Source: an uncultured Pseudomonadota bacterium
Lineage (GTDB): Bacteria; Myxococcota_A; Polyangia; HGW-17
Assembly (NCBI GenBank): GCA_938004375.1
Contig: CALKWH010000222.1
Coordinates: forward strand, 1-7,590
Length of the DNA: 7,590 nucleotides
Direction of reading: 5' to 3'
In this document: in pieces, positions 1-5,625 of the stretch
How positions within the stretch are numbered: position 1 is the stretch's first letter
How the letters are laid out: every line of letters begins with the position of its first letter
Notes under the pieces: model-generated
The model's input: only the letters and a program-made list of their open reading frames with translations
Told to the model about the DNA's origin: nothing
Database searches by the model: none
Translations under genes and position numbers: made by a program

Positions 1-303
1 CCTGAGTCCGGCGACCGCCGCACCGAGCCCGGCGAGGAACAATCCGGTGGCGAACTGCCAGGCCAGGGCGGGCAGCACCAGGGCGCGGTACAGGCCGGGC
101 GGCAGGGTCAGGGAAAACAGGGCGTCGATCGGAATGACGCAATAAGCGGCGAAGAACACCGCCCACACGCCCAGCGCCCAGCGTCGCCGGACACCCCGCA
201 GGCCTCGCCAGATCAGAAACAATAGCGCCAGTTGGAGGAACGCCCCCAGGATCCATGATCCGCCGTACTTGAGCAGGATCATGATTTTTGCCTTGATACT
301 CAT
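1..303 (-). CDS. Partial membrane protein, N-terminal 101 residues (runs off left edge)
   Basis: The reading frame is open from an ATG at 303 to the window edge. It encodes a short basic N-terminus and then at least three hydrophobic segments, at about residues 17-31, 42-61 and 69-98. A basic turn (RGLRGVRRR) lies between the first two, as expected for an inner-membrane protein with that loop in the cytoplasm. The rest of the gene is missing, so no catalytic domain can be seen. Several cytoplasmic-membrane metallophosphoesterases (YkuE-like) begin with a similar block of three or four membrane segments, but that is only a loose resemblance. The start is uncertain. ATG 303 has no Shine-Dalgarno. 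ATG 282, seven codons in, is preceded by AAGG at 8 nt and would leave the divergent promoter for the 361 gene outside the coding region. The frame is well supported; the function is unknown. Confidence 0.6.
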   Translation of the reverse strand, partial: MSIKAKIMILLKYGGSWILGAFLQLALLFLIWRGLRGVRRRWALGVWAVFFAAYCVIPIDALFSLTLPPGLYRALVLPALAWQFATGLFLAGLGAAVAGLR

Positions 304-319
304 GAAAAACGCCTATACA
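293..319 (+). promoter_or_regulatory. Candidate sigma70-type promoter for the FHA-GGDEF operon
   Basis: TTGATA (293-298) and TATACA (314-319) are separated by 15 bp, slightly short of the usual 16-18. A start near 326 would give a leader of about 35 nt before ATG 361. The -35 overlaps the first codons of the divergent gene if that gene starts at 303, but not if it starts at 282. This is a match by eye only. Confidence 0.3.
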
Positions 320-360
320 CTGCTCGCGTCGAAATCAGGTTGCACGAGGCAGTCACGCCC

Positions 361-1326
361 ATGAACGACGACAAGAATTACCATCAATCGAATCCCAAGG
401 AAAGCGGCAAGCCCGCCGGTGGCGCGCCGCACATCTCCGAGGAGACCCGGGTCATCCAGATCAACCCGGGCGATCTGGAGAACAAGGAACCGGTCAAACC
501 CAAGCCGTCCTGCCTCGTGCTGGTCTACGGCGAGGGCGATCTGGGCAAGCGCTTCGAGATCAACGGCGATCACACCACCATCGGCCGCTCCGCCGCCTGC
601 ACCATCTGCATCAACGACGAGAGCGTGAGCCGCACCCATTGCATCATCGAGCTCCAGAACGACGGGAGCCTGGCGGTGCGCGACAACAAGTCCACCAACG
701 GCACGCTGATCAACAACAACGTCATCCGCGGCCATCAAAAGCTGCAGGATGGCGACCAACTCAAGCTCGGCGGCGTGATCTTCAAGTTCATCACCGGCCA
801 GAACATCGAGAACGACTACTACAATGAAATTTATCGTCTGACTACGGTCGACGGCCTCACGCAGATCTATAACAAGCGCTACTATCTCGAGGCCCTCACC
901 CGCGAGATGAGCCGCGCCCGCCGCTACTCCCGGGCGCTGACCCTCATCATGTTCGACATCGATTTCTTCAAGAAAATCAACGACACCTATGGCCACCTGG
1001 CCGGCGATTACGTGCTCAGCCGGCTGGCGGCCACCATCTCCGGCGTGATCCGCAAGGAGGACATCTTCGCCCGCTATGGCGGTGAGGAGTTCTCCATCAT
1101 CCTGCCCGAGATCGCCATCGACAACGCGCGCTTCTTCGCCGAAAAGATCCGCCGCGTGGTCGAGATGACCCAGTTCACGTACCAGGACCAGTCCATCGCC
1201 GTGACCATCAGCCTCGGCATCGCGGCGTACGACCTCGTCATGAACACCCCGGACGATTTCATCAAGGACGCCGACGCGAACCTGTACACCGCGAAGCGCT
1301 CTGGACGAAACTGTTCCGTGGGATAG
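361..1326 (+). CDS. FHA domain-GGDEF diguanylate cyclase
   Basis: The 321-residue protein is soluble, with no signal peptide or membrane segment. Residues 1-45 are a polar tail containing SEETRVIQI (T29), which resembles the threonine phosphorylation sites found ahead of FHA domains. An FHA fold spans about 50-148, with IGRS (74-77), SRTH (90-93) and STNGT (111-115), the phosphothreonine-reading residues. The GGDEF domain spans about 160-320: DGLTQIYNKR (164-173), metal-binding FDID (198-201), NDTYGH (207-212), the active site GGEEF (240-244) and the late SLGIA segment (284-288). An RxxD product-inhibition I-site (RKED, 231-234) sits exactly five residues before GGEEF. It should therefore convert two GTP to c-di-GMP under feedback control, gated by a phosphoprotein. 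ATG 361 is preferred over an in-frame TTG at 340, because GAGG lies upstream of the ATG (11 nt spacing, weak). The next gene follows after 22 nt, suggesting an operon. Confidence 0.93.
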   Translation: MNDDKNYHQSNPKESGKPAGGAPHISEETRVIQINPGDLENKEPVKPKPSCLVLVYGEGDLGKRFEINGDHTTIGRSAACTICINDESVSRTHCIIELQNDGSLAVRDNKSTNGTLINNNVIRGHQKLQDGDQLKLGGVIFKFITGQNIENDYYNEIYRLTTVDGLTQIYNKRYYLEALTREMSRARRYSRALTLIMFDIDFFKKINDTYGHLAGDYVLSRLAATISGVIRKEDIFARYGGEEFSIILPEIAIDNARFFAEKIRRVVEMTQFTYQDQSIAVTISLGIAAYDLVMNTPDDFIKDADANLYTAKRSGRNCSVG

Positions 1327-1348
1327 CCCGACCGGAGGAGTGAAACCG

Positions 1349-2404
1349 ATGAACTGCACCAAATGTGGCGCCCCCATGCAAGCCAACCAGGTCTTCTGCC
1401 CATCCTGCGGAACGCCTGTCGCCCAACTGCCGGGTACGGCCTCCGAGGCCCCCGGCAAGGCCAAGAAGACCCTGTTCTGGTCCCCCGGCGCCGGTCCTGG
1501 CCCCGGGGCCGCCGGCGCCCCCGGCATGCCTGCGCCTCCCGTCCCGCAAGCGGCCCCGCCGGCGCCCGTTCCCCAGCCTGCTCCCGCGCCCGTGGCCGCC
1601 CCGACGCCCGTGGCCGCTCCGGCACCGAAACCGCAGGCCTCGGCCCACGCGCCCACGCTGATCGCCACTCCCGGCATGCTGCCCAACTTCACGCCCCCCG
1701 CGGCCCAGCCGGCCCCGGTGGCTCAACCTGCTCCCATGGCCCAACCGGCCCCCGCGCCCCAGGCGCCGGCCGCGTTCGCGCCCCCGGCTCCCATGGCACC
1801 CCCGGCGGCATTCGCTCCTCCGGCGCCGATGGCGCCGCCTGCACCCATGGCGCCGCCTGCACCCATGGCCGCCCCGGCTCCGATGGCCCCCCCGGCTCCG
1901 ATGGCGCCCCCCGCGCCGATGGCCGCCCCGGCTCCCATGCCCCAGGCCCTGCCCCCGCAGGCCATCGGCGGCATCCCCGAGGTCTTCTCCGCCACCTTCC
2001 AGTTGCTGCCCGGCGAGACCATCGACTACTTCGCCGAGGGTGACGGCTTCTTCCTGGGAACCAATCTGTTAGCGAAGATCATGGCCTGGTGGCAGTCCTT
2101 CATCACCATGATCACAGGCGGCCACATCCGGATCGGCTTCATCCTCACGAACCAGCGCCTGGTCATCGTCCAGAGCGTCGCCGCCTGCTGCGGCTTCGCC
2201 AAGGTGCGCAACGTCCAGACCATCGCGCTGCGGTCCATCGCCGAGGCCAAGTCCGGCCACGAGCGTGCGTGCTGCTGCATCAACACGCGGCTGATCCACA
2301 TCCAGTCGCGCAGCTTCTCGAGCACCTACGTGGTGAAGAAGTTCAACGACCAGATGCTGCAGGACTTCATCACCCGCATGTCCCTCCTGATCCTGCGCGG
2401 CTAG
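1349..2404 (+). CDS. Zinc ribbon-Ala/Pro-rich linker-PH-like domain protein
   Basis: The protein has 351 residues in three parts. Residues 1-26 form a zinc ribbon (C3, C6, C17, C20; CxxC-x10-CxxC). Residues 30-209 are a low-complexity Ala/Pro/Met linker. Residues 210-348 form a compact domain with FILTNQRLVIVQS (264-276), typical of bacterial PH-like domains. Two cysteine clusters, C280-C281 and C308-C310, lie inside this last domain. The linker contains two copies of TL[FI]x[ST]PG (T41-G47 and T103-G109). The start is set by GGAGGAG (1334-1340), 8 nt before ATG 1349; the in-frame GTG at 1340 overlaps that ribosome binding site. The gene is 22 nt downstream of the FHA-GGDEF gene, so the pair is probably co-transcribed. 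A role as an adaptor or membrane-surface protein is inference; no enzyme motif is visible. Long open frames antisense to it are GC-driven shadows. Confidence 0.88.
   Translation: MNCTKCGAPMQANQVFCPSCGTPVAQLPGTASEAPGKAKKTLFWSPGAGPGPGAAGAPGMPAPPVPQAAPPAPVPQPAPAPVAAPTPVAAPAPKPQASAHAPTLIATPGMLPNFTPPAAQPAPVAQPAPMAQPAPAPQAPAAFAPPAPMAPPAAFAPPAPMAPPAPMAPPAPMAAPAPMAPPAPMAPPAPMAAPAPMPQALPPQAIGGIPEVFSATFQLLPGETIDYFAEGDGFFLGTNLLAKIMAWWQSFITMITGGHIRIGFILTNQRLVIVQSVAACCGFAKVRNVQTIALRSIAEAKSGHERACCCINTRLIHIQSRSFSSTYVVKKFNDQMLQDFITRMSLLILRG
1775..1939 (+). repeat. In-frame 18-bp-periodic repeat coding APMAPP/APMAAP units
   Basis: Residues 143-197 of the zinc ribbon/PH-like protein are runs of AP(M/A)APP-type hexapeptides. 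At DNA level the best-conserved pair is a perfect 18-bp tandem duplication, 1829-1846 and 1847-1864; the other units differ mostly at third codon positions. The array is likely to vary in length by slippage and would act as an extended, flexible spacer in the protein. Confidence 0.85.
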
Positions 2405-2436
2405 AGCACCAATCCCAGCCTTTTCCCTTTCATCTC

Positions 2437-2484
2437 TCCAAATCGAAATCGCAGTCCAAATCTGAATCGGAATCGATTTCGACC
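2437..2484. repeat. 6-bp-periodic TCNNNN array containing a 9-bp inverted repeat
   Basis: Eight consecutive hexamers each begin with TC: tccaaa, tcgaaa, tcgcag, tccaaa, tctgaa, tcggaa, tcgatt, tcgacc. The array is intergenic. Within it TCGAAATCG (2443-2451) and CGATTTCGA (2474-2482) are perfect inverted copies with a 22-nt loop. It is more AT-rich than its surroundings and codes for nothing recognisable. It may be a decayed microsatellite, or a structured 3' end of the upstream operon. Confidence 0.7.
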
Positions 2485-2546
2485 CGGACAATCCTCGTGA
2501 CGCCCCCGCGGTTCCGGCCGCCCGGGTCGGTCTTTTCCCATTTTTC
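2480..2546 (+). terminator. Terminator-like inverted repeat followed by T-rich tract
   Basis: CGACCCGG (2480-2487) and CCGGGTCG (2522-2529) are perfect 8-bp inverted arms enclosing a 34-nt GC-rich loop that can fold further. The T-rich stretch gtcttttcccatttttc follows at once (2530-2546). It lies about 75 nt after the stop of the PH-like gene and before the next promoter, the right place to end the FHA-GGDEF operon. The large loop and interrupted T tract make it imperfect. Confidence 0.35.
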
Positions 2547-2548
2547 AT

Positions 2549-2579
2549 TTGATCAATCCACCGCTTTCACTCTAATAAT
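2549..2579 (+). promoter_or_regulatory. Candidate promoter giving a (near-)leaderless lipoprotein mRNA
   Basis: TTGATC (2549-2554) is followed after 19 bp by AATAAT (2574-2579, 5/6 to TATAAT), part of TAATAAT. Only 6 nt separate this -10 from ATG 2586, and there is no Shine-Dalgarno before that ATG. If real, transcription would begin at or within a base or two of the start codon. The 19-bp spacing is long. Confidence 0.4.
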
Positions 2580-2585
2580 CGGGTG

Positions 2586-3272
2586 ATGCGACGAATCCTG
2601 CCCCTCGTGACCCTGTGGCTCACCGGCCTCGGTGCCTGCGAGTCCATGAAAGATTATGCGCTCGAGAACGACCGCGAGCACGAGGGCAAGATGACCGGGC
2701 GGGCACTCAAGGACTTCTGGAGCTTCACCACCGACCACGGCTCGAAGCCCGAGGAGGGCGACGACCTGGCGAAGCCGCGCAAGGACGTGTTCGCCATGAA
2801 GGACCTGTCCACGAAGCGCCGCGGGCGGCTCCAGGTGGACGTCGACGCCGACCTGACGCTGCCGGTGGAGACCCTGCGCGATCGTGGTTTCCGGCTCGCC
2901 AGGCACCTGATGGTGGACACCGGCGGCCAGGCGGTCCGGCTGCGGTTCTGGGTGCGCGGTTGCCGCAGGCTGTGCGGGGTGTTCGCCGAGCTCACGCTCA
3001 CCGGGGACGGCCTCACCTTCGACGGCGGTGGGCGCGGCGAGGACAAGAGCTTTGGCTATGTGCCCTCCGCCCGGCCCTGGACGAAACTGACCCCGGACGA
3101 GCTCCGATCGCTGGTCCGACTCGAGGCCAACCTCGTCGAGGCCGAAGGGCGCGGCGACAAGAGACCGATGGACTCTGCGCTGCGGGCCACCGCCGGCGAG
3201 ACCGGCCGGCCCCCGGCAGAACTGAGCGCCCTCGCCAGGCGCGTCTCAGGCTGGTTCGTCCAGCCCAAGTAA
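2586..3272 (+). CDS. Predicted lipoprotein of unknown function
   Basis: The 228-residue protein begins with a basic residue pair, a hydrophobic stretch and a lipobox (LGAC, lipidated C18), so it should be exported by Sec and anchored in a membrane by signal peptidase II processing. The mature part is charged and has no motif I recognise. An Asp/Glu/Lys-rich first section (residues 19-80) leads into a segment of alternating polar and hydrophobic residues (about 80-145, including LQVDVDADLTL and VRLRFWVRGC) that looks like beta strands, then a helical C-terminus (about 160-228). Cysteines beyond the lipobox are few, including two near residues 121 and 125 (RGCRRLCG) that could pair. ATG 2586 was chosen over GTG 2583 one codon earlier; neither has a ribosome binding site. 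The DHH phosphoesterase gene starts 12 nt after its stop, so they are probably one operon. Confidence 0.8.
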   Translation: MRRILPLVTLWLTGLGACESMKDYALENDREHEGKMTGRALKDFWSFTTDHGSKPEEGDDLAKPRKDVFAMKDLSTKRRGRLQVDVDADLTLPVETLRDRGFRLARHLMVDTGGQAVRLRFWVRGCRRLCGVFAELTLTGDGLTFDGGGRGEDKSFGYVPSARPWTKLTPDELRSLVRLEANLVEAEGRGDKRPMDSALRATAGETGRPPAELSALARRVSGWFVQPK

Positions 3273-3284
3273 GGGAGGATCGTG

Positions 3285-4304
3285 ATGCACCGAGTGAACA
3301 TCCATTTCCACGGGAACTGCCTGGACGGCGCCGTCTCCGCGGCCATCTTCACGCTGTTCTATCAGGAGAAACTGGTGCCCGATGCCGAGTTCCATTACCA
3401 CCCCATGGCTCACACGCCAGGTTTTACCTGGGACGGCGTGGAGTTCGACGGTGACGACAACGTCATCCTCGACTTCCGGTATGCTCCCAGCGACCGCGTG
3501 AAGTGGTTCTTCGACCACCACGCGACCACGTTCGCAGAGCCCGCCCACCGCAAGCACTTCGAGCGGCGCCACGAGCTCCCCCCCCACTGCTTCTGGAACC
3601 CGTCGGCCCCCTCCAACGCGGGCTTTCTGGCCGCCATGCTTCGCAAACACTACGGCTATCATTTGCCCACCATCGGGGAGCGTCTGCTGGTCTGGACGGA
3701 CATGATCGACGCGGCGAACTTCCCCTCCCCCGAAATCCCGGTCGAGCTCGTCGAGCTCGCCCCCGCCTTCGCCAGCCTGCTCGAGGGCAGCACCGACCCC
3801 CAGGACACGACGAAGTTCATCGCCGATCTGGTGGCCGGCTTCTCCTTCGACGACATGTCCCGGGATCCCTACTGGTCCAACCGCCTGAATCGGGTGCGCC
3901 AGGCCAACTGGGACGCGGTCGAGGACGTCAAGCGGGTGCAGAAGGTTCACGACGGCGTTTCCTTCGTCGACCTATCCTCGGCCGAGCGGGACTCGTTCAA
4001 CAAGTTCATCCCCTACTATCTGGCGCCGACCACGCTGTACTCCGTGGGCCTGCTGCTCTACCGCGGCCGCGTCAAGCTCTCGGTGGGAACCAACCCGTGG
4101 CACGACCTGCGTCACGCGGAGCCCGTGCTGGACATCGGCGCCCTCTGCGAACGGCACGGCGGCGGCGGACACACCGGCGTGGGCGCCGTCTCCTTCCGGC
4201 TCGACGAGGCCGAGCGCGCCCGCACCCTGGCTCACGAGTTCGTGGAGCACCTGCAGAAACACCACGCCCAATTGAAGATCGAGGAAGCCAAACGCAGACT
4301 GTGA
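3285..4304 (+). CDS. DHH-family phosphoesterase
   Basis: The 339-residue cytoplasmic protein has DHH-superfamily motifs in order: motif I HGNCLDG (9-15), aspartate in NVILDFRY (59-66, D63), the signature DHH (77-79), aspartates in VWTDMID (136-142), and a C-terminal DHHA1-type GGGGH (292-296) for substrate binding. These enzymes use two metal ions (usually Mn2+) to hydrolyse phosphodiester or phosphoanhydride bonds; known substrates include short oligoribonucleotides, pAp, cyclic dinucleotides, pyrophosphate and polyphosphate. Motif I lacks the usual HxDxD aspartates and instead has the HxNCxDG form seen in a less-studied branch, so the substrate cannot be assigned. ATG 3285 has GGGAGG (3273-3278) at 6 nt, better than GTG 3282. 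It sits 12 nt behind the lipoprotein gene. Degradation of pGpG derived from c-di-GMP is conceivable given the nearby GGDEF gene, but there is no direct evidence. Confidence 0.88.
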   Translation: MHRVNIHFHGNCLDGAVSAAIFTLFYQEKLVPDAEFHYHPMAHTPGFTWDGVEFDGDDNVILDFRYAPSDRVKWFFDHHATTFAEPAHRKHFERRHELPPHCFWNPSAPSNAGFLAAMLRKHYGYHLPTIGERLLVWTDMIDAANFPSPEIPVELVELAPAFASLLEGSTDPQDTTKFIADLVAGFSFDDMSRDPYWSNRLNRVRQANWDAVEDVKRVQKVHDGVSFVDLSSAERDSFNKFIPYYLAPTTLYSVGLLLYRGRVKLSVGTNPWHDLRHAEPVLDIGALCERHGGGGHTGVGAVSFRLDEAERARTLAHEFVEHLQKHHAQLKIEEAKRRL

Positions 4305-4325
4305 CCGGGGTCTTTCCCGGCGAGG

Positions 4326-5537
4326 TCAGGCCGGCGGTCCACCGGCGCGGCAGGACGGACAAAGCAGCCCGACGGGGGCCGGGCGATGTCCGAGGTGGAT
4401 CTGAATGACGTCGTCCTCGGAGAGCTGCATGATGAACGCGCCGCACCCCGAGCAACGCACGGTGGCGTCCTTCAGTCCCTGGGTCAGGGCGGCCTCACAC
4501 CCGGGGCAGGCCTTCTTCGGAGGGGAGGCCTGCTTGCCGCTCTTCTCGGCCCGCAGCCGGCTCTCGCGCTTCCACACGAAGGTGCCCGTGCAGCCATAGC
4601 GCGCGAAGCGGCACGGCACCTCCTCGTCGGCGAGCTCGTCCATCCTAGCCGAACAGGCGTCGCACATGCGCCGGGGGATCTGCGCGCCGGACTTGGAGCG
4701 GGCAAAGACCGCCGAGCGCTTCTCGGTCCAGGTGCCGGTGCAACCGGGGATCCGGCAGGGATGGACCAGGTCCTCGGCCCCGGACAACTCTGACGAGCAC
4801 TGCGGGCACATCCGCGCCGGCGGCGTGTCGCTGCCGTCCCGGACCAGCGCCTCGAGCTGGGCCATCCGGCTCCACGTCCAAGTGCCGGTGCACTCCTCGA
4901 TCCGGCAGGGAAGCTTGCGATCCGTGAGGCCCTTGAACTTCTCGTAACAGTCGGCGCAAAAGCGCCGCGGCGGCTCGGTCCGGGCCGCCTGCCGGGCCTC
5001 GAGCTGGGCCGTGCGGCTCCACGTCCAGGTGCCGGTGCAGCCCTTCACCTGGCAGGGCATGGATTGATCCTCGAGCTGGCGCCATTGCTGGTAGCAGGAC
5101 TCGCACATCCGCTCGGGCGGGGCGCCGCCCTCGGCTGCCAACTGGTCACGACCGGTCCAGGTCCACGTGTTCGAACAGCCCGGCACCTTGCAGGGCCGTT
5201 CGATCCCCGCCAGAGAGCCCGCCTGGCCCTCGCATGCCGGACAGAACCGCTGGGGTGGCTGGTTCCTGCCGCGGACCTTGTCCTGCAGTTGGGACAGTTT
5301 CCCATACTGCCAGGTGCCGGTGCAACCGGGCCGGGCGCAGGGCAGTTCCCGAGGCTCGAGTTGGTCGAACTGAGCGTAACAACTCGCGCACATCCGCCTG
5401 GGGATCTCGGTGTTGCCCTCCGCCAGCGCCATCAACTGCTCCTCGGCGCTCCAGTACCAGTGGTTGGGGCACCCCTGGATCCGGCACTCGACCTTCTTCT
5501 CCTTCAAGCCCTTCATGAACGAGCCGGTGTTCTTCAT
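4326..5537 (-). CDS. Eight-module zinc-ribbon-array protein, function unknown
   Basis: The 403-residue protein has no signal peptide or membrane segment. It consists of eight tandem modules of 46-53 residues, each with two cysteine pairs. Modules 1-6 follow PCxxxxCTGTWTW...QL...PPRRxCxxCY...L. Pairs are C18/C23-C50/C53, C67/C72-C99/C102, C116/C121-C145/C148, C162/C167-C194/C197, C211/C216-C244/C247, C261/C266-C292/C295. Module 7 (C309/C316-C344/C347) has two extra residues between its first pair; module 8 (C362/C365-C393/C396) is divergent, with CxxC twice. All 32 cysteines are thus accounted for, so eight Zn2+ sites are likely. Each module loosely resembles zf-trcl-type zinc ribbons. A role in binding nucleic acid or protein is plausible but unproved. 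The start has GAGGAA (5547-5542) 4 nt upstream. It is convergent with the DHH gene (21 nt gap). Confidence 0.85.
   Translation of the reverse strand: MKNTGSFMKGLKEKKVECRIQGCPNHWYWSAEEQLMALAEGNTEIPRRMCASCYAQFDQLEPRELPCARPGCTGTWQYGKLSQLQDKVRGRNQPPQRFCPACEGQAGSLAGIERPCKVPGCSNTWTWTGRDQLAAEGGAPPERMCESCYQQWRQLEDQSMPCQVKGCTGTWTWSRTAQLEARQAARTEPPRRFCADCYEKFKGLTDRKLPCRIEECTGTWTWSRMAQLEALVRDGSDTPPARMCPQCSSELSGAEDLVHPCRIPGCTGTWTEKRSAVFARSKSGAQIPRRMCDACSARMDELADEEVPCRFARYGCTGTFVWKRESRLRAEKSGKQASPPKKACPGCEAALTQGLKDATVRCSGCGAFIMQLSEDDVIQIHLGHRPAPVGLLCPSCRAGGPPA
4350..5486 (-). repeat. Coding tandem array of eight ~49-residue zinc modules
   Basis: Distances between the first cysteines of successive modules are 49, 49, 46, 49, 50, 48 and 53 residues. 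Protein similarity is strongest among modules 2-6 (GC[TS][GN]TWxW and PPxRxC). At DNA level a core around gtgccggtgca recurs about every 145 bp on the plus strand (for example near 4733, 4880, 5031 and 5316), while the linkers have diverged. This suggests repeated internal duplication that is not very recent. Confidence 0.85.
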
Positions 5538-5575
5538 ACCATTCCTCGAGGTTCGCGTCCTGCCATGTCGGCCAT
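5534..5575 (-). CDS. Possible 13-codon leader ORF overlapping the zinc-array start
   Basis: ATG at 5575 opens a frame, MADMAGREPRGMV, whose TGA overlaps the ATG of the zinc-array gene (ATGA). The ATG lies 7 nt after the -10 of the candidate promoter, so it could be read as a leaderless start. The overlap would couple its translation to the main gene. Such a short frame can easily arise by chance; I saw no conservation evidence. Confidence 0.2.
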   Translation of the reverse strand: MADMAGREPRGMV

Positions 5576-5582
5576 GTCCGGG

Positions 5583-5610
5583 ACACTAGCAGAGCCGGCC
5601 CTGCCGTCAA
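5583..5610 (-). promoter_or_regulatory. Promoter for zinc-array gene with palindromic spacer
   Basis: On the minus strand TTGACG (5610-5605), a 16-bp spacer and TAGTGT (5588-5583) with an upstream TGC extension form a good sigma70-like promoter in the short gap between the transporter stop and the zinc-array gene. The spacer, GCAGGGCCGGCTCTGC, is a palindrome in 7 of 8 base-pair positions and exactly fills the space between the two hexamers, so it could be an operator. Confidence 0.5.
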
Positions 5611-5625
5611 CCGCTTTTTTCCGAT

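Noticed and set aside
313..1692. 459-codon open frame on the minus strand across the FHA-GGDEF gene and the linker gene
   Set aside because: It is antisense to a gene with unmistakable FHA and GGDEF motifs, and its Gly/Ala/Asp/Val-rich composition is the expected shadow of GC-biased codons.
1723..2022. Minus-strand Gly/Ala/Met repeat protein opposite the Ala/Pro/Met linker
   Set aside because: It is simply the reverse complement of the APMAPP codons; no ribosome binding site or domain.
4305..4320. CCGGG...CCCGG hairpin in the gap between the convergent DHH and zinc-array genes
   Set aside because: Only a 5-bp stem with a 6-nt loop and no T tract; too weak to call a terminator, though it might contribute to ending either transcript.
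3503..4408. 301-codon plus-strand Arg/Pro/Ala-rich frame overlapping the DHH gene
   Set aside because: It is an out-of-frame shadow with low-complexity composition, while the overlapping frame carries the DHH motifs.
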